A DNA stretch of 64,000 bases. Origin: Hermodarchaeum sp048939595. GTDB lineage: Archaea > Asgardarchaeota > Hermodarchaeia > Hermodarchaeales > Hermodarchaeaceae. Under the pieces are notes generated by a model that did no database searches, was not told the origin of the DNA, and saw nothing but the letters and a program-made list of their open reading frames with translations. This document shows, in pieces, positions 53,730-62,276 of the stretch. The translations under genes and the position numbers were made by a program. Position 1 is the first letter of the stretch. Each line of letters starts with the position of its first letter. Where the stretch lies: assembly GCA_048939595.1 (NCBI GenBank), contig JBHLPI010000002.1:19012-83011 (forward strand). The letters run 5' to 3'.

Positions 53730-54194
53730 TTAGGAATAGAAGGCGAGTTCCGCCTCTGTCGGAAGGGTAAGGGTGAGATTCAGTTTCTTAGTGATAACAG
53801 TTAGAAAATAGATGATTCCAAAGGGAATTGCCCTGAATTCTTCACGAAAACTATCGACTGTAAGAACCTTCACTCCTTCATGTCCGACGATTCCCACATC
53901 ACCTTTTTTCGTGAGGAAATATTTGACCTCTGCGAGTTCACCATTCGCTAACAAGAGTGCCTGATATAGTTCTTCACGTTTCTTTTCATTTGGTACTCGA
54001 TCGGCTAACATGATAAGGACCCAAAACCGGACGAACTGACCGGATACATCAATGATGACATTAAACTTCAGCTTCTTTTCTGGGGCAGCATAAGGAACAA
54101 CAATACGGTGGACTTCGCCTTCAACTGGTTTTATTTCATAGGTGAGGTTCATCGTTTTCAGGTATGTAATCACCCGATCAAGGATTTCTTCCAT
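53730..54194 (-). CDS. YbjN/T3SS-chaperone-like fold protein, paralogue 2 (154 aa)
   Basis: ATG at 54194 with GGAG eight bases upstream. Shares with its downstream neighbour YLKTMNLTYEIKPVEGEVHR, FVRFWVLIMLADRV, LYQALLLANGELAEVKYFL and GDVGIVGHEGV. The pair is 79 bases apart and clearly a tandem duplication. Possibly forms a heterodimer. No known function. Confidence 0.6.
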   Translation of the reverse strand: MEEILDRVITYLKTMNLTYEIKPVEGEVHRIVVPYAAPEKKLKFNVIIDVSGQFVRFWVLIMLADRVPNEKKREELYQALLLANGELAEVKYFLTKKGDVGIVGHEGVKVLTVDSFREEFRAIPFGIIYFLTVITKKLNLTLTLPTEAELAFYS

Positions 54195-54317
54195 ATACGC
54201 TTCTCCGAATATACCAAGTGTCTCAACTGACCCTAAGCCATTAGATAAAACTATCTCCTTCTAGCTGATGAGATAAAAAAGAAGAAGAGAGATGCAATGA
54301 GCACCTCGATGATAGAA

Positions 54318-55610
54318 TTATGCTTTTTCGGACATTTCTGCTTCCTCACCTGCTTCGCCACGTCGAACAAAAAACATGGTAACAAGTGCTATGATGAGAA
54401 ATACAATTGAAAAAGGCCAAAGAAGGAGCCATTTTGTAGCAAGGGTAAAACCAAAGAACAAAACTAGAACATCAGCGAGTAGACCAAAGGCGATGGGACC
54501 AATGGCGGCAGCGAATTGGCTTGAAACGTAGTAGATACCGGTGTAGGCACCTTGTTTCTTCCGGCTGATTTCCCACAACATTACGATGCTGTTAACGTTG
54601 ACAAAGGCCCAGAAGAAGCCGGCTAATCCTAGACTGAAAAGGACTGTAATGAAATCTCGCATAAAAGAGACGATAACCAGAGTGATGATCATCCCGATAA
54701 GACCCACCATGATCGTACGGCGACGCCCAAATTTCACTGCAATCAGTCCACCTGGAATGGCAAAGATCACAAAGACTAGAGCAAACAAGGTCATGGCAAG
54801 GGATGCGATATTTGCTGGCCATAACAGTGTGAACACACCATATGAAGTAAACCATGTTTCTAATGTATTGAAGGCAACAAACCATGCAAAGATTGCGATT
54901 AGTATACTGATTATAGAGCGGTCGCTGATGGCTTCACGAAATGCTTGTCGAAGCGGTTGGTCAACCTTTTCCATTTCTAAGGGAATTTCAGGCTCACGAA
55001 TCATAAAGACCAGCACAACTAGTGCAAGAATCATGATGAGTGCTGTGACACCGAATGCAAGAAGTGGATTTATCCCGTAGAGAATTGAGCCTACTACGAA
55101 CGCAAATATTGATCCAATACCTCCCATCAGGTTAATGACACCGTTGGCAGGGCTTCGCTTTTCAGAAGGAGTAAAATCAGGCATCATCGCCACGGTTGGA
55201 GCACGGTAAATAGCCATGGAGATATCGAAGCCTAGAATGAGAACAATAAGTGACACAAGACCTAGCATCTCGGGAACACTAGCGGCTATTGGTAGCCCAA
55301 TGAAGAACCCAGCGGCGAGCGGAATACCGATAATAAGATACGGCATACGCCGCCCAAATCGATTCCAGGTCTTATCTGACCTTCCACCCATGATTGGATT
55401 CATGATGATTGCTACGAGATTATCAATCCCCATGAAAAACCCAGCTAGGGCAGCCACGAAAGGGAACGTCGGAAGAGCGCTCATAATTGAGCCTTGAAGA
55501 AAGATTGGAACATACGAATTGAAGAGAGACCAGCTAATTGCAGTCGTAAAAAACCCGAGACCTATGAGAAAAATCGTAACCCAACGAAACTTCCTTTTTT
55601 CTGCACTCAT
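54318..55610 (-). CDS. MFS transporter, 12-helix (430 aa)
   Basis: The ATG at 55610 (MSAEKRKFRWVTIFLIGLG) follows AGGTGTG. Twelve hydrophobic segments; the signature loop between helices 2 and 3, GGRSDKTWNRFGRRMPYLII, and its second-half echo FGRRRTIMVGLIGMII are plain. The first one resembles the sucrose/SLC45 or glycoside-pentoside carriers. Substrate unknown. Alone on its strand. Confidence 0.85.
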   Translation of the reverse strand: MSAEKRKFRWVTIFLIGLGFFTTAISWSLFNSYVPIFLQGSIMSALPTFPFVAALAGFFMGIDNLVAIIMNPIMGGRSDKTWNRFGRRMPYLIIGIPLAAGFFIGLPIAASVPEMLGLVSLIVLILGFDISMAIYRAPTVAMMPDFTPSEKRSPANGVINLMGGIGSIFAFVVGSILYGINPLLAFGVTALIMILALVVLVFMIREPEIPLEMEKVDQPLRQAFREAISDRSIISILIAIFAWFVAFNTLETWFTSYGVFTLLWPANIASLAMTLFALVFVIFAIPGGLIAVKFGRRRTIMVGLIGMIITLVIVSFMRDFITVLFSLGLAGFFWAFVNVNSIVMLWEISRKKQGAYTGIYYVSSQFAAAIGPIAFGLLADVLVLFFGFTLATKWLLLWPFSIVFLIIALVTMFFVRRGEAGEEAEMSEKA

Positions 55611-55790
55611 AGAATTACACACCTAATCAAAGACTCATGATCGGAGTGAATGCGAAGACAGGTACAGTGGTTTTAGCACTTAAGTGCGACAGGTTGACGG
55701 AAAGAAAAAGCGAAACTCTCTTGGAGAGGAAGTGGGAGAGGATGCCTGCAATTCGGACAGCGGGGAGTTACTTGCGTAAGAACCGGGCTA

Positions 55791-55973
55791 TTAGGGATGA
55801 AATGATCGACCGCAGTGACGGCAACGTGCCTGTTTTTCTTTGGATAAAAGCCAATAGTAGTGTTTACTTTTGATAAGGTTGAGTTGTCCACAGGCTGGAC
55901 AGGTGATAGCTTTGGTTGTCGAGCGGCTTACGGTGGTGACCGTTCTGGACTCCGCAGCTGTCGTTTTCATCAC
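55791..55973 (-). CDS. small zinc-ribbon protein, 60 aa
   Basis: ATG at 55973 with AGGACG upstream, stop at 55791. Two cysteine pairs, CPACGQLNL and CRHCGRSFHP, spaced 24 residues apart, fit a zinc ribbon. The N-terminal 20 residues are Thr/Ser-rich. In another frame just downstream the DNA also reads CPNCRHPLPL, so a longer, frameshifted two-ribbon protein cannot be excluded. Typical partners of such ribbons are transcription or RNA-modifying enzymes. Confidence 0.5.
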   Translation of the reverse strand: MMKTTAAESRTVTTVSRSTTKAITCPACGQLNLIKSKHYYWLLSKEKQARCRHCGRSFHP

Positions 55974-56280
55974 GTCCTGGTGCTATCCTCATTTTACTCG
56001 CCCCAAAGAAGCTATTTAAACCCTTGGATTTGGGAAAGGAGCGTTGATTTTCGCTAAATTGTCCAAAATGACAAATAGGAGCTTTCTTGATTGTTCTCTG
56101 GCGTTAAAGCCGATTTATAGGATTTTTAGGGGAATAAGGGCGGCTAAATGCTTATTTATATTGTGGGTAATACGCTCAACCTATTTTCAGACCTATTAGT
56201 GGTTGACAACCGACGGGCTCTTATACAGCCTAACTAGGAATATCGGCTGTAAACAGTGGTGATTGGTAGAGGAGTTAATA
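55974..56280. other. intergenic region upstream of cytidine deaminase
   Basis: Divergent region with no gene. CTTATTTATATTG near 56151-56163 is TATA-like and could promote cdd with a leader of about 90 bases. AGCCGAT near 56109 and ATCGGCT near 56240 are complementary, so a leader structure is possible but not demonstrable. Confidence 0.35.
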
Positions 56281-56682
56281 ATGACGGTGAGTGATGACCA
56301 ACTCATTCAAAAAGCTCGGAGCGCCCAGGGTCACGCGTATGCACCCTATTCTCAGTTCGCCGTTGGGGCAGCCCTGCTGACAGAAGATGGCCAGGTGTTC
56401 ACTGGGTGTAATGTGGAAAACTCGACGTTTGGGGCAACAGTGTGTGCTGAACGCACGGCTGTTGTTTCTGCAGTGTGTAATGGGGCTCGACAGTTTGTCA
56501 AGATGGCTATTGTGTCTGATAATAAGGAGCCTGTGATGCCGTGTGGTATTTGTCGTAGCGTGCTCTTTGAATTTGCACCGAATCTGGAAATCATTTCAGT
56601 TGGATCATCGGGGACCATTGAAAGATTATCATTGTCTCAATTGTATCCGAAAGGATTTCGTTTTGAAGCTGAGACCGAGTAA
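56281..56682 (+). CDS. cdd: cytidine deaminase
   Basis: The ATG at 56281 (MTVSDDQLIQKARSAQGHAY) with GAGGAG upstream is preferred over one 18 bases earlier. Zinc site: Cys-Ala-Glu in TVCAERTAVV (about 55-57) and PCGICRSVLFE (88-91), the three-cysteine tetramer type. Length 133 residues. It deaminates cytidine and deoxycytidine in pyrimidine salvage. Confidence 0.92.
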   Translation: MTVSDDQLIQKARSAQGHAYAPYSQFAVGAALLTEDGQVFTGCNVENSTFGATVCAERTAVVSAVCNGARQFVKMAIVSDNKEPVMPCGICRSVLFEFAPNLEIISVGSSGTIERLSLSQLYPKGFRFEAETE

Positions 56683-56697
56683 TGAGCCTTTGAGGAG

Positions 56698-57057
56698 TTA
56701 GGCATTTCGAGTCATGATTTGTCGGATATATTTGAAAACAAGGACAAGGAGTTCATAATCCATGACTGGACCGAAGGCGATGCGTTGGTTGTCATTAGGT
56801 TCAGCATAAAGAAAAACGTTGGAGTTCTTTTTCACTATGACGCTCGCTTGGTTAGCTTCAGCGTAGACATCCATGCCTTGGAAAAATTGTTTGATGTATT
56901 CGATATCGAGAGGGCGGCTAATTTGGACATTGGCGTACCCAGATTCAGTGCAGTGGATTTTCATTTTGCCGAGAAAAAGGGCATCGTCAGTGACAGCGGG
57001 TTCCGCTTCTTGTAGAAGTGAGAGGAGAGTCTGCTTTACTAGGTCTTTCCTCGTCAT
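56698..57057 (-). CDS. hypothetical protein, 119 aa
   Basis: ATG at 57057. Mixed alpha/beta: helix LVKQTLLSLLQEA, strands ANVQISRPLDIEYI, SVIVKKNSNVFLYAEPND and a C-terminal helix YELLVLVFKYIRQIM. No motif or family recognised. Convergent with cdd (15 bases apart). Confidence 0.55.
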   Translation of the reverse strand: MTRKDLVKQTLLSLLQEAEPAVTDDALFLGKMKIHCTESGYANVQISRPLDIEYIKQFFQGMDVYAEANQASVIVKKNSNVFLYAEPNDNQRIAFGPVMDYELLVLVFKYIRQIMTRNA

Positions 57058-57193
57058 TATCCATCCCGCCAGCTTTTGTTTTATTTCAGTTGTATTAGTA
57101 TGCGTGGTGTTGCGACCAATTAAGTGTTCTCGTAGCTCATCAGTCGACTTTTTAATACACCAGGTTTACGGTGAGTTTCTCCGTATAGATTTG

Positions 57194-57202
57194 CGTATTT
57201 AA
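57194..57202 (+). promoter_or_regulatory. TATA-like box of the cupin gene
   Basis: GTATTTAAG is centred about 30 bases before the ATG at 57228, and no ribosome site separates them. A leaderless or near-leaderless transcript is likely. Confidence 0.45.
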
Positions 57203-57227
57203 GTCTTCAAGGTTTGGTGATAAAACT

Positions 57228-57569
57228 ATGATTGTAGGCCGATTTGATGACCGTCCTGAAGAGAGAGTGACTCAATATGGTTCAATTGGCACAACTATTC
57301 GTTGGTTGATTAATCGGGATAATGGGGCTCGGACCTTCGCGATGCGCCGATTTGAAGTCCAGCCTGGTGGAGAAATTCCGCTTCATAGCCATAAAGCGGA
57401 TCATGAAATCTACATCCTCTCTGGACAGGGAATAGCATTTACTCCCCATCAGAAGGTTCCAATTAAAGCAGACATGTTCCTGTATGTTCCACCCAATGAA
57501 GAACATGGATACCGAAATACCGGTGAAATAGCCTTGGTCTTTATTTGTGTTATTCCACTTTTTGACTAA
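57228..57569 (+). CDS. cupin-domain protein, 113 aa
   Basis: Single cupin barrel. Metal motif 1 is PLHSHKADHEIYILSGQG (H-x-H-x(n)-E) and motif 2 PPNEEHGYRNTG (P-x-x-x-x-H). All ligands present. Small cupins act as isomerases, dioxygenases or sensors; no neighbour defines the job. Convergent with the serine dehydratase genes. Confidence 0.85.
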   Translation: MIVGRFDDRPEERVTQYGSIGTTIRWLINRDNGARTFAMRRFEVQPGGEIPLHSHKADHEIYILSGQGIAFTPHQKVPIKADMFLYVPPNEEHGYRNTGEIALVFICVIPLFD

Positions 57570-57586
57570 GTCCAAGGAAATAATAG

Positions 57587-58447
57587 TTATCCCACTTTTT
57601 TGCGAAATTTATTTCCTGTTGGTGTGTTCGCGAGGCCTCCAAGTGCAGTTTCTCGAAGACTTTCAGGAAGAGCTTCACCAACTTCGCCCATCGCTCCAAT
57701 CACTTCATCAACAGGAATCCGACTTATTATGCCTGCAAGAGCTAACTCTGCAGCTAGGAAGGCTTGCATTAACCCTCCGGCATTACGAAGAACACAGGGT
57801 ACTTCAACTAAACCAGCCACCGGATCGCATACAAGTCCGAGCATGTTGCTCAAACAGAGAGCAACAGCGTGCCCTATCATAGTAGGGCTGCCCCCTGCTA
57901 ATTCAGTAAGTGCGCCTGCAGCCATTGCCGCAGCAACTCCACACTCTGCTTGGCAACCTCCTTCAGCACCTGAAATTGAAGCGTTAATGGAACATACGAT
58001 TCCGATCCCTGCAGCAGTAAATAGCGCCGTGATGATAGCTTCTTCATCCACGTGGAGAGATTCCCTAGCGAACATCATCGCTGCAGGAACAATACCACAA
58101 CTCCCTGCAGTGGGACAGGCGACAATGCGCCCCATGGAAGCGTTTACCTCTGCTATCCCTAGTGCCCAGGCAACGGCTTTAGATATATCAGGGTTTAAAA
58201 ACTTGGGCTTGCGGGAATAGAATAATTTGCCATCGCCCCCACTTAATCCGCTGACAGACCGAATGTCTTCATTGACTCCTTTTTCAAGAGATTGTTTCAT
58301 TACCTGCCATGAGATTACCATTTGACCCCGAATGGTGTCCACAGATTCAGCTTCTTGTTCTGCCTCAACCTCGAGCACGATTTCACCAATGCACTTCTTT
58401 TCTCGACCAGCGAGTTTGATGAGCTGTTTCATTGAATCGTAATTCAT
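57587..58447 (-). CDS. sdaAA: L-serine dehydratase, alpha subunit (iron-sulfur)
   Basis: 286 residues, including the N-terminal SMKQLIKLAGREKKCIGEIV. Cluster cysteines lie in CPTAGSCGIVPA, in LGLVCDPVAGL and in VEVPCVLRNAGG, the set for the [4Fe-4S] L-serine ammonia-lyases. Converts serine to pyruvate plus ammonia. Follows the beta subunit by 19 bases. Confidence 0.93.
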   Translation of the reverse strand: MNYDSMKQLIKLAGREKKCIGEIVLEVEAEQEAESVDTIRGQMVISWQVMKQSLEKGVNEDIRSVSGLSGGDGKLFYSRKPKFLNPDISKAVAWALGIAEVNASMGRIVACPTAGSCGIVPAAMMFARESLHVDEEAIITALFTAAGIGIVCSINASISGAEGGCQAECGVAAAMAAGALTELAGGSPTMIGHAVALCLSNMLGLVCDPVAGLVEVPCVLRNAGGLMQAFLAAELALAGIISRIPVDEVIGAMGEVGEALPESLRETALGGLANTPTGNKFRKKVG

Positions 58448-58466
58448 GTATTATCACATCTTTTGG

Positions 58467-59138
58467 TTAGTAAATTGGAGGAATGAGACGAACGGTGTGA
58501 GCCTCAGATGATAATTCGTCGATAGCCTTCTGAGGTAGGGGTTGATCCATTTCTATCGCCATTGCCGCGAGCCCACCTCGGCGTTGGCGAGTGACGATCA
58601 TTGTTGAGATATTCACCTTGTTTTGCGCAATTATAGTGGTAGCTTTTGCGACAATACCGGGTCTGTCATTATGAATTGTAATAAGCGTATGATACTCACC
58701 AGATAGCTGAATAGGCAACCCGTTGATTTCAATTACGCCGATGTTACCACCCCCTACTGAAACAGCAGTGATTTCAAAGTGAGATTTGCTTGGTCCTTCA
58801 ATAAGAAGTCGAACCGTGTTAGGGGGGTATTCGTCTCCGAGGTCGACCTTTTGGAATTCAACAGACATTCCAATGTCTTTAGCGATTTGGAGTGAGTCTT
58901 TTATCCGTTCATCAGCTGCATCGAGACCTAATAATCCTGCAATGAGCGCTTTATCCGTACCATGCCCTTTTCCAGTTAACGCATATGAGCCATGAAGTTG
59001 AATTATTGCCTTTTGTACCTTTTCCCCAAGAATTGCCCGACTAATGAGTCCAATACGCACTGCAGCAGCAGTGTGAGAACTGGATGGCCCTATCATTATA
59101 GGCCCGATTATCTCAAAGACACTATCCGCTTTACCCAA
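58467..59138 (-). CDS. sdaAB: L-serine dehydratase, beta subunit
   Basis: TTG at 59138, with GGTGGTGA upstream. SVFEIIGPIMIGPSSSHTAA is the conserved start of the beta subunit; the C-terminal 75 residues form an ACT domain (YHTLITIHNDRPGIVAKATT), which can bind serine. Makes the two-subunit enzyme with the gene downstream. Confidence 0.92.
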   Translation of the reverse strand: MGKADSVFEIIGPIMIGPSSSHTAAAVRIGLISRAILGEKVQKAIIQLHGSYALTGKGHGTDKALIAGLLGLDAADERIKDSLQIAKDIGMSVEFQKVDLGDEYPPNTVRLLIEGPSKSHFEITAVSVGGGNIGVIEINGLPIQLSGEYHTLITIHNDRPGIVAKATTIIAQNKVNISTMIVTRQRRGGLAAMAIEMDQPLPQKAIDELSSEAHTVRLIPPIY

Positions 59139-59221
59139 AATTCACCACCATCTAATGATGACCTTGGTCTGATTATTAAACGATTCGCCAGCAAAATAAA
59201 ATTAATTTATATAAGAGACAT

Positions 59222-59503
59222 TTGTCCACCCAGATATTGGTAAGCGATACATTTTACCACAGGAAAAACCCCATCAGTAAAATCAGCGACGAGGAAATCA
59301 AAGCGGAAGTCAAGTTTGCATACGCTGAACTAGCCACTGCTTCGAAAGGTTGTTGCACCGATAAGAGTTGGGATAGTAAAAGCTCATGGTCCCCACGTCA
59401 GAATCGGGCAAAGCTCTTTGGATACCCAGCAGATAAACTCCCAGAATCCTTGACCGACGCGTATGCTGGCTGTGGAAAAATCCGGGGCAGGGTATGTCGC
59501 TAG
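59222..59503 (+). pseudogene. remnant of an ArsM-like arsenite methyltransferase
   Basis: The frame reads KISDEEIKAEVKFAYAELAT, then SKGCCTDKSW, and AKLFGYPADKLPESLTDAYA followed by GCGK. This follows the N-terminus of ArsM-type methyltransferases (Y-x-x-L/I-A, a Cys pair, L-G-Y-x-x-x-x-L-x-x-(V/L)-P-x-x, G-C-G-N-P). Just after GCG the SAM-binding region should begin, but a stop follows at 59501-59503. No continuing domain is found; in another frame, AGYVASAKVEAFRPEHKC then stop could be a scrap of the C-terminus. No start of note. Degraded gene. Confidence 0.55.
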
Positions 59504-59865
59504 TGCAAAGGTGGAAGCCTTCAGACCCGAACACAAGTGCTAGTCTGTCTCTTTATTCATAACTCATGAAGATGGTTACAAACAGCCAATAGCGTATTTA
59601 GAAGAGTGCAGATGTAAGAATCCTCAATCTAGTGAGAGATTTGGCTACTATGAAGATTCGATTGGGGCAGCCCAGTTCAGTGGTCCTTTAGCGGGTGGAG
59701 AGCTATGAGAGTGTGTAAACGAGGTGACACCAGTTTTCTTCGTAAGTGGGCTTCAATTGATCCTCATTCCCACATATTACCTAGAAATGAGACGGTTGAA
59801 TGCTCAATTAAAATACCAAGGAACTACATCTCAGTCGTACAAAATTCAGATTCTGAGTAGTGAAG
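59504..59865. other. gene-free region downstream of the ArsM-like remnant
   Basis: Short frames only, each without a convincing start or family. One 45-codon stretch reads GYKQPIAYLEECRCKNP and then stops; I do not recognise it. It is probably further decay of the same or a neighbouring gene. Confidence 0.4.
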
Positions 59866-60696
59866 TTACCCCAAAATCACTGGTAATGGTGCTACAAAAA
59901 GGAAATACCAGAGGAAAAATGCAGTTAAGAAGATACTTACTGTCATGATTGCCCAATCCTTGAGCGTGAAATTAGGGAAGTGCAGATAGGTGCGTGTGCG
60001 GGCATATCCAAATCCACGACCATCCATTGCGAGGGTAAGAGCATCGACACGTCCTAGCGCTGAAAAGAGTAGGGGCATGAAGGTATAGCGTATGCGACGA
60101 AAGAATCCTCGAATGACTCCCTGGTCGACAGGGATTCCCCTTGCTTGTTGGGCAGCTTGAACGGTATTTGATTCTTCATCAAAGAGTGGGACTAAGCGAA
60201 GTGCAAGCACGAGAGTGTAGCTATATCGATACGGAATATGAAGAGAGGTAAGAGCTGCTGCAAATCGACTCGGATCCGTGCTTGCTACGAACAGGGCGCT
60301 GGCAAGAACAATGTTAATGAGTCGAAAAGCAAGGTTGATTGCATTGGCTATTCCAGCGAGAGTTATAGGAAAATAGGGACCAAATCCTGGGGCGAGAGGG
60401 GGGATGAGATAGAAGAGGACGATTCCATAAGGTGTGAAGAGCAATTGAACTAAGGCAATTAACAGAATGAACGCTAGAAGCCGTCGAAGTCGACCAAACG
60501 CATATCGAAGATTAATCCCTGCACCAACATAAGCTAGGAGAATGAACCCAAAGATGCAGAGAGATACGATATCAGAGACCAAGGTTACTGTAAGGACAAC
60601 AAGTAGAATCAGGACAAAGAATTTGGTTAACGGGTTAAGTCGATGAACAAACGATTTTCGTTGAAGATAACCAAAAGAAGAGGTACGCATTTTCAT
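59866..60696 (-). CDS. ECF transporter T component (EcfT/YkoC-like), 276 aa
   Basis: Five or six membrane helices. The coupling helices are seen as PYRYSYTLVLALRLVPLFDE and ARGIPVDQGVIRGFFRRIRY, the latter carrying the A-R-G motif for binding the ATPases; a second A-R-G-like motif is DGRGFGYARTRTY. EcfT holds the two ATPases to the S component. Start ATG overlaps the stop of the fused ATPase by four bases (ATGA). Confidence 0.88.
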   Translation of the reverse strand: MKMRTSSFGYLQRKSFVHRLNPLTKFFVLILLVVLTVTLVSDIVSLCIFGFILLAYVGAGINLRYAFGRLRRLLAFILLIALVQLLFTPYGIVLFYLIPPLAPGFGPYFPITLAGIANAINLAFRLINIVLASALFVASTDPSRFAAALTSLHIPYRYSYTLVLALRLVPLFDEESNTVQAAQQARGIPVDQGVIRGFFRRIRYTFMPLLFSALGRVDALTLAMDGRGFGYARTRTYLHFPNFTLKDWAIMTVSIFLTAFFLWYFLFVAPLPVILG

Positions 60697-62276
60697 TTTG
60701 CAGATACCTCCTCTTTAATTGTCAATTCCTGCCAATCGGCGGTATGTTTCATTAGCGCCATGTATTCCAAGCCTTGTCTGACTGGGGCATCAATGAGAAG
60801 GCGTCCTTCAAATAGGAAAAGAATGCGGTGACAATATTGCTCTGCAATTGCGGTATCATGGGTTGCGAGAAGAACGGTGGTTCCCTGAGTGACTTCTTGA
60901 CGAACAACCGTCATGAGTTGATGGACATTGCGATAGTCCTGTCCAATGAAAGGTTCATCAAGCAGCAGAAGCTTTGGTTTGTGGAGGAGGATAGAAGCAA
61001 TCGTAAGCCGCCGCTGTTCACCAAGACTCAGGGTGTAGGGAGATTGTTCTTGGTAGGCAAGTAACCCAAATTGTGTCAATAGCTTTACTGCGCGTTCCTG
61101 TGCTATTTGGGGTTCTGGAACGCGAAGGTGTTTTGATGCTAAAAGCACTTCCTCCTGTACAGTTGGAGCAAAGAGTTGGTGGAGTGGATTTTGAAAGACA
61201 AAGCCAATATTTCGGGCTAGTTGCGAAACAGGGTAGTCATGAATATTGTGCCCTTCAACGGTGATGAATCCTGAATCGGGTTTGAGTAAGCCCATAATTT
61301 GGAGTAATAGAGTTGATTTCCCGGATCCATTTGCTCCCATTAGTGCTATAATTTCTCCAGGTGGCGCTGAAAAGGTTACATTCTGCAATGCAGGTTGCGG
61401 TGTGGATTTTTCTTCAATGCGTGGGTACGTGAAATTTAGTTGATGGATTCCGAGCAATTCCTTTTTGTGTTGTATCGAACCTGTGGCCGCATCTGAATTC
61501 GTCAAGGGCTCTAATGTCACACCTAAATCCATCAGGGTGTTCGGTTTAAGCGTAAGTTGATTGGTGGCATTATCATAGCAAATTCGACCTTTGTTCATTA
61601 AGATAACACGTGATGCTAGATTGAGGAAAGGCTGGATACGGTGTTCAATAACCAGAATCGTGTGTCCTTGGTGATGAAGCTCAGTCAAAGCTTTGATGAC
61701 TTCGTATGTAGTTTGGGCGTCAAGGCGTGCTGTGGGCTCATCGAAGATGAGGATTGGAGAATGAATCCCGAGAAACGAGGCGATTACGACCTTCTGTTTC
61801 TCTCCACCTGAAAGGGTGTGTGTGTTTCGTGTGTATAGATTTTGAGCATTGACGGTGGTTAATGCCCATTGGAGTTGTGAATGAATATGTTCTGGGGGGT
61901 ATTGGAAGTTTTCTAGACCGAATGCGACTTCGTAAGTTACCTGGAGGGTAATCAGCTGACTGTCTGGATCTTGTTGGATGAGACTAATTGATCGAGCCAA
62001 TTGACTTATTGATTTGGTTAGAGTATTTTCATTTGCTATGGTGACTGAGCCATCAAAGTGTCCAGGATACTCGTTGGGAATAAATCCTGTTAGACAGCGT
62101 GCGAGGGTGCTTTTTCCACTACCACTGGGTCCGGCAATGATAATGAATTCACCTGATTGAACCTCCAAGTTGATATCTTTAAGAGCTGGAGTTTTGACAC
62201 CCTCATAGGTGTAGGTAAGGTTTGAAACCCGTATACACGGAGCAGATGAAAGGGAAGGAGGATTAGGTAATGACAA
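60693..62276 (-). CDS. fused double ATPase of an ECF transporter (EcfA1-A2/YkoD-like), 527 aa
   Basis: Two ABC modules in one chain. Walker A GPSGSGKST and GANGSGKST; signatures LSGGEKQ and LSLGEQR; Walker B PILIFDEP and KLLLLDEP. The second signature is LSLGE instead of LSGGQ. The TTG at 62276 with AAGGT upstream overlaps ykoE-like coding by only 14 bases; an ATG at 62339 is the alternative. YkoD-type fusion fits the operon order S-AA-T. Powers vitamin or precursor import. Confidence 0.9.
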   Translation of the reverse strand: MSLPNPPSLSSAPCIRVSNLTYTYEGVKTPALKDINLEVQSGEFIIIAGPSGSGKSTLARCLTGFIPNEYPGHFDGSVTIANENTLTKSISQLARSISLIQQDPDSQLITLQVTYEVAFGLENFQYPPEHIHSQLQWALTTVNAQNLYTRNTHTLSGGEKQKVVIASFLGIHSPILIFDEPTARLDAQTTYEVIKALTELHHQGHTILVIEHRIQPFLNLASRVILMNKGRICYDNATNQLTLKPNTLMDLGVTLEPLTNSDAATGSIQHKKELLGIHQLNFTYPRIEEKSTPQPALQNVTFSAPPGEIIALMGANGSGKSTLLLQIMGLLKPDSGFITVEGHNIHDYPVSQLARNIGFVFQNPLHQLFAPTVQEEVLLASKHLRVPEPQIAQERAVKLLTQFGLLAYQEQSPYTLSLGEQRRLTIASILLHKPKLLLLDEPFIGQDYRNVHQLMTVVRQEVTQGTTVLLATHDTAIAEQYCHRILFLFEGRLLIDAPVRQGLEYMALMKHTADWQELTIKEEVSAK

